Shown here piece after piece: positions 17,079 to 24,917 of a stretch of 64,000 bases of DNA. Source of the stretch: ATM1 sp003577165 (GTDB lineage Bacteria > Armatimonadota > Fimbriimonadia > Fimbriimonadales > ATM1); NCBI GenBank assembly GCA_030263715.1, contig SZPM01000003.1, forward strand, positions 152,326 through 216,325. Direction: 5' to 3'. The notes below the pieces were generated by a model. That model did not search any database and was not told where the DNA came from. It was given only the letters and a program-made list of their open reading frames with translations. A program made the position numbers and the translations under genes. Each line of letters begins with the position of its first letter. Positions within the stretch are counted from its first letter, which is position 1.

Positions 17079-18461
17079 TTAGCCGAGCCCCAACAGCCGC
17101 GCAGTCTGGGCAACGATGAAACACACGGCGAAAGCAATCACCAGAGGTAAGAACGTGGCGAGCGCCGTCCATCGCTTGCTCCCGGTCTCCTTGAAGATCG
17201 TCCAAATCGTGGTCGAGCACGGGTTGTGCAACAGAGAGAACAGCATGAGCGAGACTGCGGTTAGAGTCGTCCAACCGTGCTCGTAGATCAGCAGGTGGCG
17301 CAATTGGGTCATGTCGTCAATCTCGATCATTCGATCCACGTTCATGTACGCCATTAGCATCGTCGGCACGACGATCTCGTTCGCGGGAATCGCCACGATG
17401 TACGCAAGTAAGATCACGCCATCGAGCCCGATCGCTCGACCGAGCGGATCTAGGAACCCAACGATGTGAGCCATGATCGTCGCGTCACCGATGGAGATGT
17501 TCGCGATGATCCAGGCGACAGCCCCACAAGGAATCGCCCACACGACGGCCCTCCACAACACGAAGATCGTGCGGTCAATGAGCGAAGTGTAGAGAACTCT
17601 CAAGAGTTGCGGTTTTCGATACGGAGGCAGTTCCAGCGAAAACGCCGACGGAACTCCCTTGAGGACCGTCCGGCTGAGCAACGCGCTTACCACGAGGGTG
17701 ACAAGGATCCCAAAGAGCACGAGCCCCACGAGTGAAGACGCTGCGACGACGGAACCGACGCTCGGCGGAAACGCGGCGGCCACAAACACCGTCGCCAACA
17801 TGATGAGCGTCGGCCACCGCCCGTTGCACGGCACGAAGTTGTTCGTGATGATCGCGATGAGGCGCTCCCTCGGCGAATCGATGATGCGCGTGGCAATGAC
17901 GCCTGCCGCGTTGCATCCGAAGCCCATGCTCATGCTCAACGCCTGCTTCCCGTGCGCGCCGGCCTTCTTGAACAGCCTGTCCATGTTGAAGGCCACTCGC
18001 GGAAGGTAGCCGAGGTCTTCCAAAAGCGTAAACGTGGGGAAGAAGATCGCCATCGGGGGCAGCATCACGGAGACGACCCAAGCGAGCGACCGGTAGACGC
18101 CGTGCACGAGCAGCCCTTCGAGCCATGCGGGAGCCGACACGGCCTGGAACGCATAGGCGAGTTGATCTTCGATCCAAAACAGCCCGCTGGCCAGCATTTG
18201 CGACGGCACGTTGGCCCCTTCGATGGTGACCCAGAACACGCCCGCAAGCAGGGCCAGCATGATGGGAAAGCCCCAGAGTTTCGAAGTCAAGATGCGATCG
18301 AGCCGCATCTCCAGGCGGTTCCGTGAATCGGTGCCCGAAACACACGCGCCCGCGATCTTCGACGCGGTTTCGTAGACGTCCTTCGTAAGACTTTCGTGAA
18401 CGCCACCGACGTCCTTGCGCAGTTCAGCGGCGCGACGGAGGAGCAATTCAGCAGAACTCAT
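17079..18461 (-). CDS. feoB: FeoB transmembrane (gate/permease) half encoded as a separate gene
   Basis: The 460-residue protein is the C-terminal membrane part of the ferrous iron transporter FeoB without its G domain. Two Gate-type domains are visible. Conserved FeoB features include LLEDLGYLPRVAF, MGFGCNAAGV and VPCNGRWPTL, which carries a conserved Cys thought to lie in the iron path. It has 8-10 membrane spans and ends in a hydrophobic helix. It overlaps the G-domain gene upstream by 4 nt (ATGA), so both halves should be made in similar amounts. In most bacteria these are one polypeptide of about 750 residues; here the break falls in the linker just after the G domain. I read this as a genuine split and not a frameshift, since both genes have their own start and stop. 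Confidence 0.9.
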   Translation of the reverse strand: MSSAELLLRRAAELRKDVGGVHESLTKDVYETASKIAGACVSGTDSRNRLEMRLDRILTSKLWGFPIMLALLAGVFWVTIEGANVPSQMLASGLFWIEDQLAYAFQAVSAPAWLEGLLVHGVYRSLAWVVSVMLPPMAIFFPTFTLLEDLGYLPRVAFNMDRLFKKAGAHGKQALSMSMGFGCNAAGVIATRIIDSPRERLIAIITNNFVPCNGRWPTLIMLATVFVAAAFPPSVGSVVAASSLVGLVLFGILVTLVVSALLSRTVLKGVPSAFSLELPPYRKPQLLRVLYTSLIDRTIFVLWRAVVWAIPCGAVAWIIANISIGDATIMAHIVGFLDPLGRAIGLDGVILLAYIVAIPANEIVVPTMLMAYMNVDRMIEIDDMTQLRHLLIYEHGWTTLTAVSLMLFSLLHNPCSTTIWTIFKETGSKRWTALATFLPLVIAFAVCFIVAQTARLLGLG

Positions 18462-19246
18462 GCTTGTCCCTCGATCGGCCGGGCGTCGAAGTGAGCGAGA
18501 TGACCGCGCTGCACTTCTTCCATGATGGTCTCGTCTCCGTCCAACAATCGCATGGCGACCCAGCGCGGGTTCGCAGCGTGCGGCAACACCTGCGCCACCT
18601 GCGGTGTCAACTCGTCGAGAGCGCGCTGAATTTCAGGGCGTGGGTTCAATCGCACGGGACTGCACTTAACCGCCCCTGTGGCTACTGCGTGAACCTTCTC
18701 CACCAGATTCGACAAGCCGTCGCCGCGCCTCGCAGCGCAAGGAACCACTGGAACGCCGAGCATCTCCTCGAGTTTTGTCGCGTCGACTTCGATCCCACGA
18801 CGCTTTGCTTCGTCCATGAGGTTGAGGCAAACCACCACGCGATCCGTGATGTCCAAGAGTTGCAGCGTGAGGTTGAGGTTTCTTTCGAGGCACGTTGCGT
18901 CAACAACGACAACGACGACATCGGGGCTTCCGAACAGGAGGAAGTCGCGCGCGATTTCCTCCTCGACGGTTCGACTCAACAATGAGTACGTCCCTGGAAG
19001 GTCTACGACTTTGTACTTCTTCCCGAAAGCGTCGAAACGGCCCTCAGCTCGCGCGACAGTCTTTCCAGGCCAGTTGCCTGTGTGCTGATTGAGGCCCGTT
19101 AGTTGATTGAAAACTGTGCTCTTTCCAGTGTTCGGGTTTCCTGCAAGGGCGACGACATAGTCGAACTTCCTGGGGTCCAACCCCATCCGTATGAGGCCGG
19201 ATCGGAATTCGGCGGCCGGATTCGCAGGCGCAGGAGCGGCCTTCAA
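18458..19246 (-). CDS. feoB: FeoB G-protein half encoded as a separate gene
   Basis: This 262-residue GTPase carries the motifs of FeoB: GNPNTGKST (36-44), the switch I stretch with HTGNWPGKTV (55-64), DLPGTYSL (82-89) and NLMDEAKRRG (142-151). A helical guanine-nucleotide-dissociation-inhibitor-like region follows, residues about 170-255. The N-terminal ~28 residues are Ala/Pro-rich and not part of the usual fold. It lies between feoA (overlap 4 nt) and the membrane half (overlap 4 nt). Acting with the permease it powers or gates Fe(II) uptake across the inner membrane. Confidence 0.92.
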   Translation of the reverse strand: MKAAPAPANPAAEFRSGLIRMGLDPRKFDYVVALAGNPNTGKSTVFNQLTGLNQHTGNWPGKTVARAEGRFDAFGKKYKVVDLPGTYSLLSRTVEEEIARDFLLFGSPDVVVVVVDATCLERNLNLTLQLLDITDRVVVCLNLMDEAKRRGIEVDATKLEEMLGVPVVPCAARRGDGLSNLVEKVHAVATGAVKCSPVRLNPRPEIQRALDELTPQVAQVLPHAANPRWVAMRLLDGDETIMEEVQRGHLAHFDARPIEGQA

Positions 19247-19476
19247 TTCACCCTCCTTACTCGAATGAACTGCGCATCTTCATCGCGGATGGCGATCAGG
19301 GAGCCGCGAATCTCGTAGGCCGTAGGATCACCCAACGGCCCGTCGTATGCGACCCGCACCGTTGTCTCCGGCACCAACCCAAGATCGAGGAACCGCGCGC
19401 GCGTGTCGCCTTCGCATAGAAGTTCCGCGACGACCCCCGCTTCTCCGGGCTTCAGGTCCGCAAGTGTGCAGATCAC
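19243..19476 (-). CDS. feoA: Ferrous iron transport protein A
   Basis: This 77-residue SH3-like protein has the FeoA pattern MICTLADLKPGEAGVVAEL at its start and a RFLDLGLVPETTV segment at about 28-41. FeoA binds FeoB on the cytoplasmic side and supports Fe(II) transport. It overlaps both neighbours by 4 nt (repressor upstream, feoB G domain downstream). Confidence 0.9.
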   Translation of the reverse strand: MICTLADLKPGEAGVVAELLCEGDTRARFLDLGLVPETTVRVAYDGPLGDPTAYEIRGSLIAIRDEDAQFIRVRRVN

Positions 19477-19886
19477 GCACCCCTCCTGACCTTGGGCGGG
19501 ATCGGCTTGCCATGCGGGCAGGTCTCAGGATGCCCCATGAGTTCCGCGATGCGGTCTTCGAACTCCTCCGAGATGTGATGCTCGAGGATTTCCGCCTGCT
19601 CATGGACCTCGTCCTCGGAAAACCCGAGGTGCTCCATGAGGTACCGCTCGAGGAGCCTGTGGTGGCGGATGACTTCGAGGGCCATCTCGAGGCCCCGCTC
19701 CGTGAGGCTCGCCCCATAGTAGGGCGCGTGCTTCACCCAACCCCGCTCCGCCAGGAGCCGGAGCATCTTGCTGACCGCAGGCTGGCTCGTGCCCAGATAC
19801 GCAGCAATCCGCTTTGTTCCGACGCCTCCCCCTTCGGCCGAGAGAAGGTGGATCGCCTTGACGTAGTCCTGGACGGCAGCGGTCAT
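19473..19886 (-). CDS. DtxR/MntR-family metal-dependent repressor
   Basis: The 137 residues comprise an N-terminal winged helix (AAYLGTSQPAVSKMLRLLAERG, about 28-49) and the metal-binding/dimerisation domain. That domain has the family's His/Glu pattern (HHRLLERYL, about 75-83, and EILEHHISEEFEDRI, about 98-112). It lacks the SH3-like third domain of DtxR and is MntR-sized. As the first gene of the feo operon it most likely senses Fe(II), though Mn(II) sensing is possible. The ATG lies 7 nt after a -10 hexamer, so the repressor message is probably leaderless. Two GTTAAC palindromes flank the promoter (see the operator entry). Confidence 0.88.
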   Translation of the reverse strand: MTAAVQDYVKAIHLLSAEGGGVGTKRIAAYLGTSQPAVSKMLRLLAERGWVKHAPYYGASLTERGLEMALEVIRHHRLLERYLMEHLGFSEDEVHEQAEILEHHISEEFEDRIAELMGHPETCPHGKPIPPKVRRGA

Positions 19887-19893
19887 GGCGAAA

Positions 19894-19930
19894 TGTTAAC
19901 CATAGTTCAGAAAAATTGTCAAGGGTTAAC
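19894..19930 (-). promoter_or_regulatory. feo operon promoter with two GTTAAC palindromes, putative repressor operator
   Basis: On the minus strand the -35 TTGACA (19922-19917), a 17-nt spacer and the -10 TTAACA (19899-19894) form the best promoter in the window. The palindrome GTTAAC occurs at 19895-19900, overlapping the -10, and again at 19925-19930, just upstream of the -35. The centres are 30 bp apart, about three helical turns. This is a natural arrangement for a dimeric repressor acting on its own operon. The operator role is inference. Confidence 0.65.
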
Positions 19931-19953
19931 TTTCGGCCTGGGCCAAAAGAACA

Positions 19954-19983
19954 GGGCCTGCGGGACCGAAGTCCCGCAGGCCC
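19954..19983 (-). terminator. Rho-independent terminator of the subtilase gene
   Basis: A perfect 13-bp stem, GGGCCTGCGGGAC with its complement, is closed by a UUCG tetraloop on the minus strand. It is followed by TGTTCTTTT and lies 18 nt after the stop codon. Confidence 0.88.
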
Positions 19984-20001
19984 GATAGGGTCGCCTGGCG
20001 G

Positions 20002-21732
20002 TTACCGCGACGCGAACCGGATCTGGTCGAACCTCGCGTTCCAGGTCGCAGCCACGGGAGTGGCTGCGTAGATCGAGACCCGTCCAGTCATTTCACCGGA
20101 GCCCTGGTGGACGAACCGCGACGCGTTCGACGTGACAATCGCGAATCGCGGTGTGTCCGACGTCCCAACTGCCGACGTATGCAGGTTTTCCCAGATGCCT
20201 GCGGCGTAGTTCCACAACTCGAGGCGCACCGTGAGGCCGCTCGTGGTTGTGGAAGCCTCCGCGAGCAAGTCGACGCGAGACGGCGACAGGGTCGTCGTGA
20301 ATCCGCGGACGATGACGGAAACCGGGGGATCCGATGGGCCCGTCGCAGGTCCCGGATTGAGCGTCGCACGTGAGTTGTCCGACATTCGAATCTCGTTGAC
20401 TCCGCCGGTCAGCCCAACGCCGCGATACACGCTCATCGACGTCGGATAGACGAGGGGCAGGTTGGCCGCGAGAATCGCGCGGTTCGCGTTGATGCGACCG
20501 AATCCAAAGAACTGGTCCCATCCCGCGCTGCCTTTATCGTCGCACGTCGACTCGATGAGCGAGCGGACTTGCGAGTTGGAGAGTGCGGGATCGAGAGAGA
20601 AGAGAAGCGCGGCGAGTCCGGCAACGTGTGGGGTGGCCATCGAAGTCCCGGAATTGAGGCCGTACTGGTTACCGGGGTAAGTCGAGAACACATTTTCTCC
20701 AGGTGCCGTGACGTCCAAGTCGGCGCCGTAGCTTGAGAACCCAGCGCGAGCGTCGGTGTGATTCGTCGCGCCGACCGCGATGCAGTTCACGTAGCGGGCC
20801 GGCCAGATCATGTTGTTTCCACCGCCGTTTCCTGACGCGGCACAGATGACGGCGCCTTGACCCCAGGCGTAGTTCACGGCCGACTCCACGAATGCCGGGG
20901 GCTGGCCGCCGCCGAGGCTGACGTTGAGAACTCGAGCGCCGTGGTCGACTGCCCAAGTGAATCCGTTTGCGACGCTTTCCCAAGTTCCGCCACCGCCATC
21001 GCTGAGCACTTTCACGGGCAGAATCGCAGCAGAGTGCGACACGCCAGCCACTCCGAGCGAGTTGTTGCCCTTCGCAGTCGTCGTTCCGCAGGTGTGCGTC
21101 CCATGGCCGTTGCCGTCCGATGTATTTCCGTTATTCGAATAGGTGTTCCATCCCGCGAGCATTCGGCCGACGAATTCTTGGTGATTGCCGTCGACACCCG
21201 TGTCGAGAATCGCGGCGATGACGTTGTCGCTGCCGGTGAACACGTCCCACGCTTCAAAAGCGTCAATGTCTGCATCCACGATCCCGCCAGTCTGTCCCGT
21301 GTTGTTCAGGCCCCAGCACTGAGCGATCAGTGGGTCGTTCGGAACTCCCACCGTCCCGACGACCTGGTCACGTTCGACTCGCTCGACGATCCGAGAGGCC
21401 GCGAAGGCTTGGCTCATTCGGTCGAGGTCGGCGTGCGCCACAAATCGCACGACGTAGACGCGGTCTAATCCGAGTTCCGAAGCCAGCTTCTCGTTTGCGT
21501 ATCCGTGCGGCGAAAGCGGGTCCACACGCAGGACCTGCCACCGGCGGAGCGAGGTGTTCAGGGTCGGGTCCGACGTCGTGGGTCCGACGAAAGGAAGGGT
21601 CAGGATCGTGATCGGCTTCTTCGTGGTGATGAATAGGTGATCGTCGATCCTCGGCGCTTCGGACTGGGCAAGGCCCGAGGTGAGGGCCAAAGCCGACACA
21701 GCCAAGGGCGCGAGGGTTCTAAAGAATCGCAT
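20002..21732 (-). CDS. Secreted subtilisin-like serine protease (S8)
   Basis: The 576-residue precursor has a signal peptide (1 to about 23) and a propeptide (about 24-130). The S8 catalytic domain contains the triad Asp177 (ILDTGVDG), His210 (NGHGTHTCGT) and Ser364 (SGTSMATPHVAGL). The oxyanion Asn lies in AASGNGGG (about 302). A C-terminal domain of about 140 residues (from about 435) has beta-sandwich character and may aid secretion or surface attachment. GGGAGGAAC precedes the ATG. It is monocistronic, with a strong terminator. Confidence 0.93.
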   Translation of the reverse strand: MRFFRTLAPLAVSALALTSGLAQSEAPRIDDHLFITTKKPITILTLPFVGPTTSDPTLNTSLRRWQVLRVDPLSPHGYANEKLASELGLDRVYVVRFVAHADLDRMSQAFAASRIVERVERDQVVGTVGVPNDPLIAQCWGLNNTGQTGGIVDADIDAFEAWDVFTGSDNVIAAILDTGVDGNHQEFVGRMLAGWNTYSNNGNTSDGNGHGTHTCGTTTAKGNNSLGVAGVSHSAAILPVKVLSDGGGGTWESVANGFTWAVDHGARVLNVSLGGGQPPAFVESAVNYAWGQGAVICAASGNGGGNNMIWPARYVNCIAVGATNHTDARAGFSSYGADLDVTAPGENVFSTYPGNQYGLNSGTSMATPHVAGLAALLFSLDPALSNSQVRSLIESTCDDKGSAGWDQFFGFGRINANRAILAANLPLVYPTSMSVYRGVGLTGGVNEIRMSDNSRATLNPGPATGPSDPPVSVIVRGFTTTLSPSRVDLLAEASTTTSGLTVRLELWNYAAGIWENLHTSAVGTSDTPRFAIVTSNASRFVHQGSGEMTGRVSIYAATPVAATWNARFDQIRFASR

Positions 21733-21811
21733 GCAAGTTCCTCCCGGACGCGACGTAAGCGCCGCGCTGAACGCATTTTATCAACCTTTTTCGGAGATTG
21801 AAACGTTTTGG

Positions 21812-22222
21812 CTAAATTCCCAGAATCTTCACCACCACTCGCTTCGGCCGCCTCCCGTCGAACTCAGCGTAAAACACCTGCTGCCAGGGGCCCAAGTCGA
21901 GCCTGCCTCCCGTGATGGGCAGGATGACTTGGTGGTGGAGGATCAGGTTCTTGAGGTGGGCCTCCCCGTTGTCCTCGCCCGTGCGATGATGCCGGTAATT
22001 TTTACGGGGTGCGAGTCCGTCGAGCCACTCCCGGATGTCCTCGATGAGGCCATCCTCCCAGTCGTTGACATACACCGCTGCCGTGATGTGCATTGCGCTC
22101 ACGAGCGCAAATCCATCTTTAACCAGAGACCGGGAGACGATGCCGGCGACCTCGTCTGTGATCCGGACGAACTCTTCTCGCTTCCTGGTCTCGAACGTGA
22201 TGTACTCCGTATGTGCTTTCAT
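21812..22222 (-). CDS. yjbQ: YjbQ family protein (UPF0047)
   Basis: This 136-residue protein matches the YjbQ family. Members have weak thiamine-phosphate synthase activity in vitro, but the physiological role is unsettled. The conserved metal-site block is visible as GEDNGEAHLKNLILHH (about 81-96), then PITGGRLDLGPWQQ (about 101-114) and the ending FDGRRPKRVVVKILG. Its neighbours are panC and the subtilase. The start at ATG 22222 has only a weak purine tract upstream, and TAATAT lies about 16 nt before it. Confidence 0.9.
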   Translation of the reverse strand: MKAHTEYITFETRKREEFVRITDEVAGIVSRSLVKDGFALVSAMHITAAVYVNDWEDGLIEDIREWLDGLAPRKNYRHHRTGEDNGEAHLKNLILHHQVILPITGGRLDLGPWQQVFYAEFDGRRPKRVVVKILGI

Positions 22223-22248
22223 CTCAATTCCGGCCCTATATTAGTTGT

Positions 22249-23100
22249 CTAGACAGGCACTTCGACGTTGTCGATCAAACGGACACCTCCGATCCATGCT
22301 GCGGCAATCACTCGGGTGCCGGCCGTCGGTGAATCGGTCCGCTCGAGCGTTCTCTCATCCACGATCGCGAAGTAGTCCACCTTCTCAAAACCTGCAACTC
22401 GAAGTGCGTGCTCTGCGCCCCGCTCGATCGTACGGAGGTCGCCTCCCGCGGCGGCGGCGCGAGCGCCTTCTCGGAGAGTTTCGTACAGCGCTGGCGCCTT
22501 CGCCCGAACTTCTGGCCGAAACCTCGCGTTTCTGGAAGACATCGCGAGCCCATCGGGCTCGCGAACGGTTTCGCAGAACTTCAGAGAGAGTGGAAAGTCG
22601 AGGTCGTCCACCATCTTCGCGATGACTCGACACTGCTGCCAGTCCTTTTCGCCAAAGTACGCAACGGTCGGCACGACGAGGTGAAACAGCTTCGCGACGA
22701 CCGTGGCGACTCCGTCGAAGTGCCCTGGCCGAAACTCGCCCTCCCACCTCTCACTAACCCCGGGCACGTGGACTCGCGTACCGCTCAAGCCCTCGCGGTA
22801 GATCGTATCAACGTCTGGCGCAAAGAACACATCACAGTGCGCAGACCTCGCCAGTTCGATGTCGCGCGGCTCGTCTCGTGGGTATGCTTTAAGGTCACGC
22901 GGATCGTTGAATTGCGTCGGGTTGACGAAAGAAGAAACGACGACGACACCCTTCGGACGACCGGCGTTCGCATCTCGCGCAGCGGCGCGAATGAGGGAAA
23001 GGTGACCGTCATGGAGATAGCCCATGGTCGGAACGAAGTGAACGCTCTCGTTCCTACCGATGGCGTCGGAGAGTTCGACGGCCGTTCGAACGACCTTCAT
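22249..23100 (-). CDS. panC: Pantothenate synthetase
   Basis: The 283-residue enzyme joins pantoate and beta-alanine with ATP hydrolysis, the last step of vitamin B5 synthesis. Motifs are the HIGH-like PTMGYLHDGH (24-33), the pantoate-binding region around SSFVNPTQFN (about 55-64), YFGEKDWQQ (around 148) and the KMSKS-like MSSRN (around 186). It follows panB by only 3 nt, so the two are one transcript. Confidence 0.95.
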   Translation of the reverse strand: MKVVRTAVELSDAIGRNESVHFVPTMGYLHDGHLSLIRAAARDANAGRPKGVVVVSSFVNPTQFNDPRDLKAYPRDEPRDIELARSAHCDVFFAPDVDTIYREGLSGTRVHVPGVSERWEGEFRPGHFDGVATVVAKLFHLVVPTVAYFGEKDWQQCRVIAKMVDDLDFPLSLKFCETVREPDGLAMSSRNARFRPEVRAKAPALYETLREGARAAAAGGDLRTIERGAEHALRVAGFEKVDYFAIVDERTLERTDSPTAGTRVIAAAWIGGVRLIDNVEVPV

Positions 23101-23103
23101 ATT

Positions 23104-23886
23104 TTAGAATGTGTTCTCTTCGTCGGGAAAAGTCCCAGACCGCACGGCGTCGGCATACTGCCGCATCGCTTCGACCATCATCGTTGCGCCGTTGAGGAAG
23201 CGCCGAGTGTGCTTATACGGTTCGCCCGGTGACAAACCCATGATGTCGTGGAACACCTGCACTTCGCCATCGCAGTGCGGGCCTGCGCCGATCCCGATCG
23301 TGGGAACTGCGATCTCCGATGTGATTCGCTCTGCAACCACTGCGGGAATCACTTCGAGCACGATGCAGAATGCGCCGGCGTCTGCAACCTTGCGCGCAGC
23401 CTCCACGACGAGTTCGGCTTGCTTGCCCCGTCCCTGAACTCGATAACCGCCGAACGCGTTGACCGACTGCGGCGTCATCCCGACGTGGCCCATGACGGGA
23501 ATGCCGGTTGCGACGATGGCTGCGATCGCGTCCACGAAAGCGCCTTCGAGTTTCACGGCCTCCGCGCCGGCACGAACCAGAGCGCAGGCCGACCTAACTG
23601 CGTCTTCGGGAGAGGTTTGGTACGTCCCAAACGGCATGTCGGATACGAGCAGAGCCCGCTTGCATCCGGCCCTTGCCGCCTTCGTGTGGTGAATCATCTC
23701 TTCCAGCGAGACCGGAAGCGTGCTGTCATATCCGAGTAGCACGTTCCCAACGGAATCGCCGACGAGAACCAGGTCCACGCCGGCTTCGTCCGCAACTCGC
23801 GCCGACGGAGCATCGTAGGCCGTCACGCAAACGATCCGCTGGCCCTTCATCCCGCGGATTGAGGGCGCGGTTACCTTCTCCGACAT
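23104..23886 (-). CDS. panB: 3-methyl-2-oxobutanoate hydroxymethyltransferase
   Basis: This 260-residue TIM-barrel enzyme transfers a hydroxymethyl group from 5,10-methylene-THF to ketoisovalerate, the first committed step to pantothenate. Family segments are VTAYDAPSARVADEAGVDLVLVGDS (about 21-45), in which the GDS coordinates Mg2+, plus MGHVGMTPQSVNAFGG (about 133-148). The ATG lies 7 nt after a TAAACT box with no ribosome-binding site. It is cotranscribed with panC. Confidence 0.95.
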   Translation of the reverse strand: MSEKVTAPSIRGMKGQRIVCVTAYDAPSARVADEAGVDLVLVGDSVGNVLLGYDSTLPVSLEEMIHHTKAARAGCKRALLVSDMPFGTYQTSPEDAVRSACALVRAGAEAVKLEGAFVDAIAAIVATGIPVMGHVGMTPQSVNAFGGYRVQGRGKQAELVVEAARKVADAGAFCIVLEVIPAVVAERITSEIAVPTIGIGAGPHCDGEVQVFHDIMGLSPGEPYKHTRRFLNGATMMVEAMRQYADAVRSGTFPDEENTF

Positions 23887-23893
23887 CGGGGGC

Positions 23894-23899
23894 AGTTTA
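23894..23899 (-). promoter_or_regulatory. -10 box (TAAACT) of panB-panC
   Basis: It is 7 nt before the panB ATG and fits the leaderless pattern. Confidence 0.42.
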
Positions 23900-23911
23900 C
23901 TTCCGAGAAGG

Positions 23912-23948
23912 ATGAGGGGACTCCGGCGAACCGCCGGAGTCCCCTCAT
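23912..23948 (-). terminator. Long hairpin between flgM and panB
   Basis: The arms 23912-23928 and 23932-23948 pair perfectly over 17 bp with a 3-nt loop, ending flgM transcription before the panB promoter. The downstream tail is only mildly T-rich (CCTTCTC). Confidence 0.7.
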
Positions 23949-23969
23949 CTCGGAGTTGGTTCGAGTCGT

Positions 23970-24251
23970 CTACTCGATGCGATCTGCGATCGCTCTGCGG
24001 ATCATCGAGTCGACGATGTCCTCGCTCGAAACTTGGTATTCGCCGCGCTCGATCCGCGCTTTCAGTTCAGCGACGAGTTCGGCCCGCACTTCGGGCATCG
24101 CCATGACCTCGTGGCGAACCTTGCGAATGAGTTTGCTTTGGTCTGAGACCTGGTGGTCCTTGTCGAGGAGGCGCGCGGCCTCGCTAAGGTCGGTCTTTGG
24201 GCGCCCATGGCGCTCCAAGACGCGCTTCACCTGTTCCATCGATACTTTCAT
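23970..24251 (-). CDS. flgM: FlgM-like anti-sigma-28 factor
   Basis: The 93-residue protein carries the FlgM C-terminal signature: VRAELVAELKARIERGEYQV (about 55-74), then SSEDIVDSMIRRAI. FlgM binds and holds FliA/sigma-28 until the hook-basal body can export it, timing late flagellar genes. The N-terminus is charged and probably disordered, as usual. The gene is single and about 22 kb from the flagellar operon in this window. Its leader holds a cyclic-di-GMP-I riboswitch. A GAGGA ribosome-binding site lies 9 nt before the ATG, and a GACAG sits between them. Confidence 0.82.
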   Translation of the reverse strand: MKVSMEQVKRVLERHGRPKTDLSEAARLLDKDHQVSDQSKLIRKVRHEVMAMPEVRAELVAELKARIERGEYQVSSEDIVDSMIRRAIADRIE

Positions 24252-24282
24252 GTCTGTCTTTCCTCAGGCTCGATTGCCAGAT

Positions 24283-24362
24283 TCCGGACAGGCGACCCGG
24301 CTAACCTCACGGTCCCGTGGCTTTGCGCTCCCCAACACGGGGGATTGCCTTTTTCTGTCAGT
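24283..24362 (-). promoter_or_regulatory. Cyclic-di-GMP-I (GEMM) riboswitch in the flgM leader
   Basis: Read on the minus strand, the leader shows the GEMM-I layout. A P1 helix pairs GACAG (24359-24355) with CTGTC (24291-24287), and AAAGGCAA leads into the P2 hairpin (TCCCC...GGGGA). The highly conserved linker GCGCAAAGCCACGGGACC follows. The P3 hairpin is capped by a GTGA (GNRA) tetraloop and followed by AGCCGGGTCGCC. A second GACAG at 24258-24254, two nt before the flgM ATG, repeats the 5' strand of P1 and could pair with the P1 3' strand instead. That gives a simple translational switch: ligand-bound P1 would free the start region. The fold is read by eye. Confidence 0.85.
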
Positions 24363-24462
24363 CGGCGTGGTGCCTCTGAATTGGATTGTCGGACGACGAC
24401 CCGCCGCTCCTCAGGGGCATTTTGCGCTTTTTTTCTGTCCCGAGGTCGGGCTTGCCCAAAGG

Positions 24463-24468
24463 TATACT
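24463..24468 (+). promoter_or_regulatory. -10 box (TATACT) of tRNA-Leu(GAG)
   Basis: The same hexamer stands at a similar distance before the second tRNA-Leu gene. Confidence 0.5.
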
Positions 24469-24481
24469 TCGCCCTCCCCAA

Positions 24482-24567
24482 GCGCGGGTGGTGGAATGGT
24501 AGACACGCATGCTTGAGGTGCATGTGCCCTAACGGGCGTGGAGGTTCGAGTCCTCTTCCGCGCACCA
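24482..24567 (+). tRNA. tRNA-Leu (anticodon GAG), CCA encoded
   Basis: The acceptor stem GCGCGGG pairs with TCCGCGC, with one G-U pair. The anticodon stem CATGC/GCATG holds the loop TTGAGGT with anticodon GAG, reading CUC and CUU. A long variable arm (TGCCC-TAA-CGGGC) marks a class II tRNA. The T arm is GGAGG-TTCGAGT-CCTCT. CCA is encoded at 24565-24567. Confidence 0.96.
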
Positions 24568-24616
24568 CCCTTTTCCCATATTCAGGCGTTGCCCATTTTC
24601 GCGTCAGGCCGAAGGG

Positions 24617-24648
24617 ACTAACCCCGGCCACCGCGGGCCGGGGTTAGT
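24617..24648 (+). terminator. Hairpin after tRNA-Leu(GAG)
   Basis: The arms ACTAACCCCGGCC (24617-24629) and GGCCGGGGTTAGT (24636-24648) pair over 13 bp. No T-run follows on either side, so termination efficiency is uncertain. Confidence 0.5.
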
Positions 24649-24798
24649 GGGTCGCCCACAAAGGAATCCCTCCATGGTGCGACCGCTCCTCTCCTTTCAG
24701 GCGGCTCCATGAGCCGATGGTCTTCACTGGGCAATCGCCGTGCCCAATGCGAAGGGGTCGCATCGAACCTGGTGGGACTGCGGGCCGGATTCGCCCGC

Positions 24799-24804
24799 TA
24801 TACT
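24799..24804 (+). promoter_or_regulatory. -10 box (TATACT) of tRNA-Leu(TAA)
   Basis: It ends 9 nt before the tRNA 5' end. Confidence 0.5.
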
Positions 24805-24813
24805 TCGCGAAAG

Positions 24814-24897
24814 GCCCAGGTGGTGGAACGGTAGACACAGGGGACTTAAAATCCCCCGGGGAAACCCATGCGGGTTCGAATCCCGCCCTGGGCACCA
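24814..24897 (+). tRNA. tRNA-Leu (anticodon TAA), CCA encoded
   Basis: The acceptor stem is GCCCAGG/CCTGGGC. The anticodon stem GGGGA/TCCCC encloses CTTAAAA with anticodon TAA, reading UUA and UUG. A class II variable arm and a TTCGAAT T-loop are present, and CCA is encoded at 24895-24897. Confidence 0.97.
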
Positions 24898-24905
24898 AGC
24901 GGATG

Positions 24906-24911
24906 TAGAAT
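24906..24911 (+). promoter_or_regulatory. -10 box (TAGAAT) of the class II aldolase gene
   Basis: It lies 6 nt before the GTG start, directly after the tRNA. It is a second example of TAGAAT-N6-start. Confidence 0.5.
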
Positions 24912-24917
24912 CCTCGC

